DNA of 64,000 bases, from the NCBI RefSeq assembly GCF_000024165.1, contig NC_013194.1, positions 3,720,001 through 3,784,000 on the forward strand, in the 5' to 3' direction. The notes under the pieces were generated by a model, which saw nothing but the letters and a program-made list of their open reading frames with translations, was not told where the DNA came from and did no database searches. Shown here in pieces: positions 1-7,700 of this stretch. The position numbers and the translations under genes were made by a program. The stretch's first letter is position 1. Every line of letters starts with the position of its first letter. Source of the stretch: Accumulibacter phosphatis. GTDB lineage: Bacteria > Pseudomonadota > Gammaproteobacteria > Burkholderiales > Rhodocyclaceae.

Positions 1-2
1 GC

Positions 3-1124
3 TCGACGTGCTTCCCGGCCTATGCCCACAAATGGTGGAATGCCTCCGGCGTCGAGGTGGATGTCGGCGAACGCTACCGCATCGAGGCGAGCGGCGCCTG
101 GATCGACAAGGAGATCCACGCGGGTGCCGACGGCTATGAATCCAAGGCCTGGCTCCTTCACCTCGCCGAAGGTAGCCGCCGCATGGAGGAACGCCCGTGG
201 TTCTCGCTGGTCGCCGCCATCCATCCCCGGCCCGACCTCGAGGCGAACAACCCCGACTCCGAGAATGTCCTTACCGGGCTCATCGAAAGCACGATCAGCG
301 GCGTTGCGCGCATCGACGACGAGAGCTGCCTGCTGGCGACTCCGAGTGGCTGCGAGATCGAGATTATCGAACCAGGTTTCCTGTACTTCTTCGCCAACGA
401 CTCGCCGTTTTCCTACAGCAACAACCGCGGCTTCCTTTCCGTCGAAGTCACCCGCCTCCCCTGGTCGACGGATGTCGACCAGAAGACCTCGCCAACTCAT
501 CAACCGGTTCCCGGCAGCCTGGACGTCAAGCTCTACTTCACTCCCGGAACATGTTCGCTGGCGCCGCACATCGCACTCCGCGAAGCCGGACTCGATTTCG
601 ACCTCGTGCGGGTCGATATCCGCCAGCGTACGCTAACCGACGGCAGCGACTTTCTCGCCATCAACCCCAAGGGCTACGTACCGGTGCTGGAACTCGAGGA
701 TGGCCGGTATCTGACCGAAGTCCCGGCCATCGTGCAATACATCGCCGACCGCATCCCGGAATGCGGTCTGGCACCGCGACCCTACACGCTCGAACGCTAC
801 CAGTTGCAGGAGTGGCTCGCCTTCATAAGCTCCGAGTTGCACAAGGCCTTCGTCCCGCTGTTCAGGCCCGACACGCCGGAGGATTACAAGCGGAGTATCA
901 AGGAAAACCTTGCCGGCCACCTGGGCTACGTCGCCGGTCGTCTGGAAGGCAGGAACTACTTGCTGGGCGACCGCTTCACCGTCGCCGACGGCTACCTCTT
1001 TACCGTCCTCGGCTGGGGCAACGCGGTCGCCATCGACCTTGGCCAGTGGCCGCCGCTGCTCGCTTTCCTGGAACGTGTCGGACAGCGCCAAAGCGTGCGC
1101 GACGCCCTGGCGGCGGAAAGCTGA
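3..1124 (+). CDS. Lectin-like / glutathione S-transferase fusion protein, 5' end cut by window
   Basis: The frame is open from the window edge, so the start lies upstream. The visible protein has two parts. The first ~150 residues resemble a PA-IL/LecA-type beta-sandwich: an 'ASGAW' strand, then 'LYFFANDSPFSYSNNRGFL' leading into a last strand. The last ~190 residues are a complete glutathione S-transferase, with the N-terminal 'KLYFTPGTCSLAPHIALREA' thioredoxin-fold start, 'INPKGYVPVLEL', and the C-terminal helical 'LLGDRFTVADGYLFTVLGW'. Where a free GST would have its ATG there is 'D-V-K-L', with no start codon, so the GST appears translated only as a fusion. GST activity is inferred from family; the ligand of the N-terminal domain is unknown. 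Confidence 0.75.
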   Translation, partial: STCFPAYAHKWWNASGVEVDVGERYRIEASGAWIDKEIHAGADGYESKAWLLHLAEGSRRMEERPWFSLVAAIHPRPDLEANNPDSENVLTGLIESTISGVARIDDESCLLATPSGCEIEIIEPGFLYFFANDSPFSYSNNRGFLSVEVTRLPWSTDVDQKTSPTHQPVPGSLDVKLYFTPGTCSLAPHIALREAGLDFDLVRVDIRQRTLTDGSDFLAINPKGYVPVLELEDGRYLTEVPAIVQYIADRIPECGLAPRPYTLERYQLQEWLAFISSELHKAFVPLFRPDTPEDYKRSIKENLAGHLGYVAGRLEGRNYLLGDRFTVADGYLFTVLGWGNAVAIDLGQWPPLLAFLERVGQRQSVRDALAAES

Positions 1125-1191
1125 CGAGGTCGCGGCCGGTCTGGGATCACCCGAAGGCAGAGTGGTCCCAGGACTTGAGACTGATTAAGCT

Positions 1192-1251
1192 CATTAAGGG
1201 GACAGTATGCTTTTTATCGAGCCATTAAGGGGACAGTATATTTTTTATCGA
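1192..1251 (+). repeat. Left REP-like repeat pair beside RAYT copy 1
   Basis: Two direct copies of a ~29-bp unit with core ATTAAGGGGACAGTAT followed by 'TTTTTATCGA' lie at 1192-1220 and 1223-1251. The inverted form of the core (TATACTGTCCCTTTAA) borders the other side of the transposase gene near 1992-2009, and the same arrangement surrounds the second gene copy at 2.9-3.5 kb. Flanking inverted repeats of this kind are typical of REP-associated transposase modules. Confidence 0.7.
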
Positions 1252-1263
1252 ACTGACCCCAGG

Positions 1264-1959
1264 CTATATTTCTGAAGGCGAATCAACATCCTCCGAGACT
1301 TCCAGCCTTGGCTTTGGTCCGCGTTTCCTCAGCCGCAGACTACGTTCGAGGCGAGCCTCGAGTTCCTCGATGAACGCATCGTCCCCCAAGGGGCGCCCGG
1401 TCCGCGTGTGGGCATGGACTTGGGCGGCAAACGATTCTTCGGCCGTTTCGCCCAGGTACTCACGCCAGTTCGAAACCAACGCGAGCATTGGCGCAACCCG
1501 CACCAGCGCGTCGTCCTCGCCGTTCAAGTGCGCGCGGGCGCTGGACCATGGCCAATCCTCGGGATGCGCGCACAGCCCTGCACGAACCGGATTGTTCTCG
1601 ATGTAACGGGCGGCGGCCAATAGATGCAGCGGATCGAGCAGGAAAGAGTGAAAGCGCTCCTGCCAGAGATGTCCCCTCCACCCTTCGCGGAAGTTGATCC
1701 GACGCGTGAAGCGCCGGTGAGCTTCAGCGATGGCACTTCGCAGCCCGTCGCCCTGTTGCGGCACCATGATCAAATGAACATGGTTCGGCATCAGGCAGTA
1801 CGTCCAGACTGCAGTCCCCGAAGCAGCGCAGGAAGCCGCCATCAGGCGCAGGTACTCCCGGTAATCATCGTCACAGAAAAACGTCGGCTGGCGACGATTA
1901 CCTCGTTGGGTAACATGATGCGGATAACCCGCTGCAACCACGCGTGCAAGCCTCGCCAC
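1264..1959 (-). CDS. REP-associated tyrosine transposase (RAYT, IS200-like Y1 family)
   Basis: 231-residue Y1 transposase. The N-terminus 'MARLARVVAAGYPHHVTQRG' is the usual RAYT start. The metal-binding HUH motif is H60-V61-H62 in 'PNHVHLI', and the nucleophilic tyrosine is Y119 in 'RYIENNPVRAGL'. Family enzymes nick and rejoin single-stranded DNA at REP hairpins. The gene is intact with all catalytic residues, and short inverted repeats border both ends (1192-1251 and 1992-2031), so it looks like a functional REP-transposase unit. A second copy with an internal deletion lies at 2954-3439. Most RAYTs are domesticated and single-copy, so two copies 1 kb apart are unusual. Confidence 0.9.
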   Translation of the reverse strand: MARLARVVAAGYPHHVTQRGNRRQPTFFCDDDYREYLRLMAASCAASGTAVWTYCLMPNHVHLIMVPQQGDGLRSAIAEAHRRFTRRINFREGWRGHLWQERFHSFLLDPLHLLAAARYIENNPVRAGLCAHPEDWPWSSARAHLNGEDDALVRVAPMLALVSNWREYLGETAEESFAAQVHAHTRTGRPLGDDAFIEELEARLERSLRLRKRGPKPRLEVSEDVDSPSEI

Positions 1960-1991
1960 TTCGTTCCTCCTGACTGAATCGGGACAAGTTA

Positions 1992-2031
1992 AGTATACTG
2001 TCCCTTTAAATTCGCTGTCCCTTTAAATTCG
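1992..2031 (+). repeat. Right REP-like repeats beside RAYT copy 1
   Basis: AGTATACTGTCCCTTTAA is followed by a shortened second copy (CTGTCCCTTTAAATTCG). This is the inverted complement, with one mismatch, of the left-side core at 1192-1251. The repeat runs up to the stop codon of the PIN-toxin gene at 2032. Confidence 0.65.
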
Positions 2032-2526
2032 TTAGTTCCACTCACCCACTCGGGTCAGCACCGTCCGGATCACTTCGGCGGAAATGCGGAAATCGGACTG
2101 GTGCAGGGAGGCGAACACGTCTCGGGCGGAAGCAACGAGTCCCCGTGTCTTGGCCATGCCGATGACCGCAGCCGTGCCGGCTACCTGGAGGCCCATTTCC
2201 AGCGCTGTTGCTCGCCCGGCCCGCTCATCCATCAGCACCAGCGACTCGCCGCCATGACCCATGGCAATACGGATACAGGCCGCCTCTCCCTCGTCCAGGT
2301 CCGGCAACGGCAGCTCGCCAACCGGTTGCGACCACAGGCGCAGCCAGCCCCTCCCCATCGCGCCCCGGATCGCTTGCTCGCCAGGGAAGCCACTGCCTGA
2401 AAGAACCTCACTCCTGACTTCCTCGGGCATCCATACTTCACCAAACAATGCGGCCAGCCAGGGCAAACCATCCACCAGCGACAAACCGATCAGCGGACTC
2501 GCGTCAGTCAGGACGAGGCGAGCCAT
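2032..2526 (-). CDS. PIN-domain toxin, DUF3368 type
   Basis: 164-residue protein with the DUF3368 version of the PIN nuclease fold. It shows the first acidic residue in 'TDASPLIGL' (D8), a central acidic pair in 'DEGEAACIRIA', and a third acid in 'LMDERAGR'. Members are VapC-like RNases that act as toxins. It starts 19 bp inside the 3' end of the upstream UPF0175-type gene (2508-2852), the usual overlap of antitoxin followed by toxin, which implies translational coupling. Its stop codon abuts the RAYT repeat. The RNA target is unknown. Confidence 0.85.
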   Translation of the reverse strand: MARLVLTDASPLIGLSLVDGLPWLAALFGEVWMPEEVRSEVLSGSGFPGEQAIRGAMGRGWLRLWSQPVGELPLPDLDEGEAACIRIAMGHGGESLVLMDERAGRATALEMGLQVAGTAAVIGMAKTRGLVASARDVFASLHQSDFRISAEVIRTVLTRVGEWN

Positions 2527-2852
2527 TGATCCAGGGTATCCATATCGTTGGCAGCCTCTTGGGAATCCAGTTGGATAACCGCGATGCCGAGCCGTGAAAC
2601 ATGCGCGGCGAAGTTCGACATCGTCATCCCGGCCAAGCGCGCCGAGCGAGCCAGCGAAAGATGCCCTTCACGGAACAACACTGTCGCCAAAGCCGCCTTG
2701 ACGCCCGGCGCCGCCAGCGCGCCATCCTTGTTCAGGCCCACTATCAGGGCATCCGGCCGATCACGATTCATGACAAGCACCATATCCTCATGCGCCGTGC
2801 GCAGTGCTTCGGTGGGGTTGTTCTTCAAGCTACTCACATTCACCACTTTCAT
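2508..2852 (-). CDS. UPF0175-type antitoxin with Phd/YefM-like N-terminus
   Basis: 114-residue antitoxin partner of the PIN toxin at 2032-2526. Residues ~1-45 look like a Phd/YefM antitoxin ('VVNVSSLKNNPTEAL...', 'RPDALIVGL'). Residues ~50-95 match UPF0175 ('AALATVLFREGHLSLARSA', 'AGMTMSNFAAHV'), a helix-turn-helix-like module. I prefer the second in-frame ATG (2852) because TAGGAG lies 6 nt ahead of it, whereas the first ATG (2858) is immediately behind the same ribosome-binding site. Likely neutralises the toxin and autoregulates the pair. Confidence 0.8.
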   Translation of the reverse strand: MKVVNVSSLKNNPTEALRTAHEDMVLVMNRDRPDALIVGLNKDGALAAPGVKAALATVLFREGHLSLARSARLAGMTMSNFAAHVSRLGIAVIQLDSQEAANDMDTLDQWLASS

Positions 2853-2876
2853 TCCCATCTCCTATAGGAATCATTT

Positions 2877-2904
2877 GTGCCAAATTATAGCAGCCCGGCG
2901 ACCA
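2877..2904 (+). repeat. 28-bp direct repeat, copy A
   Basis: A 28-bp sequence beginning GTGCCAAATTAT and ending CCCGGCGACCA recurs at 4396-4423 in the same orientation with 27 of 28 bases identical. The two copies bracket about 1.5 kb holding the deleted RAYT and the PIN/RHH toxin-antitoxin pair. It may mark a duplication or insertion boundary. Confidence 0.6.
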
Positions 2905-2920
2905 CCGACGCGGCTGTGCA

Positions 2921-2984
2921 GCGATTAAGGGGACACAGCGATTAAGGGGACGATTAAGGGGACAGTATATCTTTTATCGAACTG
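2921..2984 (+). repeat. Left REP-like repeats beside RAYT copy 2
   Basis: Three clustered copies of GATTAAGGGGAC (starting about 2922, 2939 and 2952). The last continues as AGTATATCTTTTATCGAACTG, as at copy 1. The 3' end of the deleted transposase frame reads through into this repeat because its original stop codon is changed. Confidence 0.6.
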
Positions 2985-3439
2985 GCCGCAGACGATATTA
3001 CTGAAAGCGAATCAACATCCTCCGAGACTTCGAGCCTTGGCTTTGGTCCGCGTTTCCTCGGTCGCAGACTGCGGTCGAGGCGAGCTTCGAGTTCCTCGAT
3101 GAACGCATCGTCCCCCAAGGGACGCCCGGTCCGCGTGTGCGCACGGACTTGGGCGGCAAAGGATTCTTCGGCCGTTTCGCCCAGGTACTCACGCCAGTTT
3201 GAAACCAACGCGAGCATTGGCGAAACCCGCACCAGCGCGTCGTCCTCGCCGTTCAAGTGCGCGCGGGCGCTGGACCACGGCCAATCCTCGGAATGCGCGC
3301 ACAGCCCTGCACGAACCGGATTGTTCTCGATGTAACGAGCCGGCGGCCAATGGATGCAGTGGATCGGCTGGCGACGATTACCTCGTTGGGTAACATGATG
3401 CGGATAGCCCGATGCAACCACGCGTGCAAGCCTCGCCAC
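2954..3439 (-). pseudogene. RAYT transposase copy 2 with 249-bp internal deletion
   Basis: Near-identical to the gene at 1264-1959, but aligned offsets change from 1729 to 1480, so 249 bp (83 codons, in frame) are missing. The lost part contains the HUH metal-binding motif; the tyrosine segment 'RYIENNPVRAGL' remains. The junction joins '..GGATCG' to '..GCTGGCGAC' with a 3-bp TCG shared by both break points. The natural stop (TAG) is replaced by TCG, adding a tail that ends in the flanking repeat. Catalytically dead by inference. The still-open frame means a shortened protein could be made. Confidence 0.85.
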
Positions 3440-3471
3440 TTCGTTCCTCCTGACTGAATCGGGACAAGTTA

Positions 3472-3514
3472 AGTATACTGTCCCTTTAATCTCTTCACTG
3501 TCCCTTTAATCTCT
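3472..3514 (+). repeat. Right REP-like repeats beside RAYT copy 2
   Basis: AGTATACTGTCCCTTTAAT followed by 'CTCTTCACTGTCCCTTTAAT'. It is the same right-end core as at 1992-2009 but with a different spacer, so the two RAYT copies carry related but not identical ends. Confidence 0.6.
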
Positions 3515-3928
3515 TCAGCCTCGCAGCAGGTCAAGGGCGTTTCGCGCTGTTAGGATGCGTGTTCCCTGATGGCGGGAAAGGGCGAGCAGGTCGCGCTTGT
3601 CGCCTGTGACGAGGATGTCGGCCTGTGCGGCTTGTGCCATTGCCAACAGAAAGTTGTCGTAGGGGTCAGGAGAGGCGTCCACCGTCGGCAGGTTGCCCAC
3701 GACGGTTGCCAGTCGCCGGAGGTCGTTGACCAGTCGTCCGGCCTCGGCCGGGTGAATGCGGAAGCGGATGCCTTCACGCCGAGTGACGCGGCGGATTTCT
3801 TCGATTTGCAATTCAGATGTGATCAGGGTGAAGCGCCCGTCGCGCCACGCCTCATAAAGCTGATCCGGGGGCGTTCCTCGCGCGATCAGCGCCGCAACCA
3901 GAATGTTGGTGTCGAGGATGAAGCGCAT
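3515..3928 (-). CDS. PIN-family toxin of a toxin-antitoxin pair
   Basis: About 137 residues from 'MRFILDTNILVAALIARG', the classic PIN start with the first catalytic Asp. A middle acidic segment 'LQIEEIRRV' follows, then 'SPDPYDNFLLAMAQAAQAD' and 'LVTGDKRDLLAL' carrying the remaining acids. Predicted VapC-like ribonuclease. An upstream GTG would add 16 residues, but the MRFILDTN start fits the family better. The start position may be off by one base from my hand count. It follows the RHH antitoxin by ~20 bp on the same strand. Confidence 0.85.
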   Translation of the reverse strand: MRFILDTNILVAALIARGTPPDQLYEAWRDGRFTLITSELQIEEIRRVTRREGIRFRIHPAEAGRLVNDLRRLATVVGNLPTVDASPDPYDNFLLAMAQAAQADILVTGDKRDLLALSRHQGTRILTARNALDLLRG

Positions 3929-3948
3929 TCCGACTACGACGCCTTCGA

Positions 3949-4221
3949 CTACGATGCCTTTGGCGCGGCCGGCCACATCTCGCTGCGCACGGCCGCACAG
4001 GCCTCGTCGATCGCTGCCTGCAGGTCGCCGACGTCGACATCGGCGTTGCGGGCTTTCACACCCTGAACCGCCTGGTCGAACATCCGCCAGCGGACTGCGT
4101 CTTCGATGAACTTCGACAGATCACCTTTACGCATCCCCTGAGCACCGAGGAAGGCGCGCAAGGCCAGGTCAGTCTCCCGTGAGAACGTGACGGTCAGCCG
4201 GGTAGTCTCTTCATTGGACAT
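3949..4221 (-). CDS. Ribbon-helix-helix antitoxin
   Basis: About 90 residues starting 'MSNEETTRLTVTFSRETD', which fits the beta-strand and first helix of an RHH/CopG-type DNA-binding domain, followed by 'GDLSKFIEDAVRWRMFD'. The ATG at 4221 has GAGGTG about 7 nt ahead, preferred over the ATG at 4245. It would bind the PIN toxin encoded just downstream and repress its own promoter. A run of 8-bp repeats at 4253-4288 is a candidate operator. Confidence 0.8.
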   Translation of the reverse strand: MSNEETTRLTVTFSRETDLALRAFLGAQGMRKGDLSKFIEDAVRWRMFDQAVQGVKARNADVDVGDLQAAIDEACAAVRSEMWPAAPKAS

Positions 4222-4252
4222 GCTTTCACCTCGCCGCGTAAGCATCTATACA

Positions 4253-4288
4253 CGTAAGAACGTAAGAACCTAGGCGCCTAAGAACCTA
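4253..4288. promoter_or_regulatory. 8-bp iterated repeats, candidate RHH operator
   Basis: Consecutive 8-mers CGTAAGAA, CGTAAGAA, CCTAGGCG, CCTAAGAA and CCTA, including the perfect palindrome TAGGCGCCTA. They start about 32 bp upstream of the antitoxin start codon, where RHH antitoxins commonly bind tandem or palindromic sites. Function is inferred from position only. Confidence 0.4.
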
Positions 4289-4395
4289 CCATTTTCACAA
4301 CATGCGCGCAATAGTGCTTACGCACCCTGAGGATCAAGGGGACACGGAGTAACGATCCGCCGGCAGAGCCGGGGGGTTTCTCAGGAGAATGAGTC

Positions 4396-4423
4396 GTGCC
4401 AAATTATGGCAGCCCGGCGACCA
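4396..4423 (+). repeat. 28-bp direct repeat, copy B
   Basis: Second copy of the sequence at 2877-2904, one base different (ATTATGGC here, ATTATAGC there). Similarity fades into the following GC-rich bases. See copy A for the interval between them. Confidence 0.6.
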
Positions 4424-4733
4424 AGGAGGCGGCGGCGCGGTCACCAGCGCGTCGCCCCGGATGCCTTCGTTCCCTTGCGCCAATCAATCGGTCGCGGTCG
4501 TATAACATCGCCTGCGGGCCTGGCCCGAAGGACCGAGAACCCAAACGTCTTCGGCGCAAGAGCAGCCTCAATGTTCGCGCAAGAGTGCGGACGGCATCCT
4601 ACAATTACTGTCTACCTGCTTACCGACGCGCGCGGCGGCAAGTACCAGGCACCTTGACTCGACGTTTCCGCCAGGCCCGCGCGCGCTCTGGCATCAGCCC
4701 AGCATCATCGACAAGCGCTAAGGACATCCGGCG

Positions 4734-7700
4734 ATGACTCAAGAAAACGCGGTCTTCCCGCTCCCCCTGCCCACCATCTCCGGCAGCACGCCGCAAGCCA
4801 CGTACAACGACCCCTCGCTCTCCGGCTACTGGCACCTCTGGGGAAGCACCGGGGGGACCAGAGGCGTCAACGTCGTCAAGGTGTGGGACGATTACCGTGG
4901 CAGCGGCGTAATCGTCGGCGTGATCGATGACGGCGTCGACTACAACCACCCGGAACTCGCAGGCAACTACGCCAGCTCCCTCGATTACGACGGGCGCGAC
5001 GGCGATGCCGACGCCTACCCGAGCGACCCGACCGACATGCATGGCACCACTGTGGCGGGAGTGATCGCTGCCGCCTTGAACAACTCGGCCGGCGGCGCCG
5101 GGGTAGCGCCCGAGGCGAGCGTCGCCGGCTTCCGTATCGGCTTTGGCAGCAACGGCACCGACCAGCAAGTCCTGGACGCGTTCCAGTGGATGGCCGCGGT
5201 GGACATCGCCAACAATAGCTGGGGCTTTGGCGGCTTCCTGGAGGACAGCTTCCTCTATCCGGGCTTCGCGCCAATTCGCAACGCTCTCCAGAATGCACTG
5301 GATGTGGGACGCAACGGATTGGGCACGATCGTCGTATTCTCCGCAGGCAACGGGCGAACCTCCGGTCAGGACGTCAATTACCACGGTTTCCAGAACAATC
5401 GAGGCATCATCGCGGCCGCCGCCACGGACAGCGCCGGTAACGTCACCTGGTTCTCGACGCCGGGAGCCGCCCTCCTCGTCGCGGCACCCGGCCAGAGCGT
5501 CCCTACTACCGATCGACTCGGTGCGTCCGGTTACTCGAGCGGGGACTACGCCACGATGAGCGGAACCTCCTTCTCGGCGCCGATCGTCAGTGGCGTGGCC
5601 GCCCTGATGCTGGATGCCAACCCGGGACTCGGCTGGCGGGATGTCCAGGAAATCCTGGCCGCCACCGCGGTCCAGACCGGCGCCACCACCGGATGGTCGT
5701 TGAACGGCGCGGACAACTGGAATGGTGGCCCCATGCACGTCAGCTACGACTACGGCTTCGGCCTGGTCGATGCGTTCGCCGCCGTGCGAGTCGCCGAGAG
5801 CTGGCGTGGCGTATCGACCTCGCGCAACGAATCGGTGACGAGCGGCGCGGCGTCCGGGCCCGTCGCCATTCCGGATGTCGGCAGCCTCTCGCGCACCATC
5901 ACCCTGACGCAAAACCTGCGCATCGACCACGTCGAGGTCGATGTCTTCTTGACGCACGCCAGCATCGGCCAGTTGCAGATCACCCTGACCGCCCCCGACG
6001 GCACACAGAGTCTCCTGTTCCACAACCCCGCCACTTCGCAGGCAGATATCGCCTTCACCTTCTCCACAACTCGTGACTGGGGCGAATTCTCGGCTGGAGA
6101 CTGGACGCTGACGATTGCCGATACACAGTCTGGCGCGTCGGGAATACTCACCAACTGGACTCTTCGCGCCTACGGCGACGCGCCGGGCAACGATACCTAC
6201 GTCTATACTGACAAGTTCAGCGTTCTCGCGCCGGCCGACCCTGCGCGGCGAGTGCTCTCCGACCTGGGCGGGACGGACAACGTGAACACGGCTTCAATCG
6301 CCTCGGACACCCTCCTGGATCTGCGACCCGGCTACTCGTCGTCGATTGACGGGCAAACCGTTGTGATCTCCGCAGGCACCGTGATCGAGAATGCGGACAC
6401 CGGCGATGGCAATGACGTGCTGATTGGCAACGACGCGGCAAACTCGTTGCGCGGGTGGCGGGGCAACGACTTGCTGGATGGGGGCCCGGGGGCCGATACC
6501 CTGGAAGGCGGGGTGGGCGATGACGTTTATGTCGTCGACTCGGCCGGCGATGTGCTCGTGGAAGCGGCTACAGGCGGCAACGACACCGTCCGGACGACCC
6601 TGGCGGCCTACGTCCTCGGCGCCAACCTGGAGAAGCTGGCCTTTGTCGGGACGGGGAGCTTCAGCGGAACCGGCAATGGAACAGCGAACGTGATTACCGG
6701 CGGCTTTGGCAATGACAGCCTCAACGGTGGCATCGGCGTGGACACGCTGATCGGCGGGGTTGGTGACGACAGCTACTATGTGGACAATCTCGGCGACAAC
6801 GTCGTCGAATTGGCTGGTGAGGGGAACGACATTGTTTACAGCAGTGTCGCCTCGACGCTCGGCGCCAACCTTGAACGGATCTCCCTAACCGGTAACGCGG
6901 CCATCAGCGCAACCGGCAACGAACTTGCCAATACGCTTTACGGCAACGGCGCAGCCAATGTCCTCAGTGGTGCGCTCGGCGATGACACCTACTATGTTGG
7001 CAGCGGCGACACGATCGTTGAACTGGCCAGCGAGGGAAACGACATTGTCTATAGCACTGTCGCCTGGACGCTCGGCGCCAACCTTGAACGGATCTCCCTA
7101 ACCGGTAACGCGGCCATCAGCGCAACCGGCAACGAGCTTGCCAATACGCTTTACGGCAACGGCAACGGCGCTGCCAATGTCCTCAGTGGTGGGCTCGGTG
7201 ATGACACCTACTATGTTGGCAGCGGCGACACGATCGTTGAACTGGCCAGCGGGGGAAACGACATCGTCTGTAGCAGTGTCGCCTGGACGCTCGGCGCCAA
7301 CCTGGAACGGCTCTCTCTGACCGGTAACGCAGCCATCAACGCAACCGGCAACGAACTTGCCAATACGCTCTATGGCAACAGCAACAGCGCTGCCAATGTA
7401 CTCATCGGCGGGCTCGGGAGTGACACGTACTTCGCTGGCGAGGGCGACACGATCAGTGAAATGGCAGACGAAGGAAGCGACAAGGTCTACAGTTACGGCG
7501 ACGCCAGTCTCTCGGCGAACGTCGAAAACTTGTACCTCAACGTCAGTGCTGCCGCGACGCTCACGGGCAACGAACTGCCCAACAGAGTGAGCGGCAACAT
7601 CGGTAACGACATCCTGATCGGTCTTTTCGGCAGCGACACACTCGACGGAGGCTTGGGTGCCGACACTCTGATCGGCGGGGCAGGTAATGACACTTACTAC

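Larger units (their letters stand above)
4246..4733. other. Intergenic region between antitoxin and RTX protease
   Basis: 488 bp without a convincing gene. It contains the candidate antitoxin operator (4253-4288), another AAGGGGACAC motif near 4337, a short hairpin CCGGC-AGA-GCCGG around 4360 followed by G and T runs, and copy B of the 28-bp repeat (4396-4423). A 113-codon frame from 4396 has composition unlike a protein and no family resemblance. Promoter signals for the protease must lie here, but none is clear. Confidence 0.5.

Noticed and set aside
4396..4737. 113-codon frame starting in the 28-bp repeat
   Set aside because: Low-complexity arginine/serine-rich translation typical of non-coding GC-rich DNA.
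4620..6023. 467-codon minus-strand frame opposite the protease start
   Set aside because: Antisense shadow in GC-rich DNA without domain resemblance.
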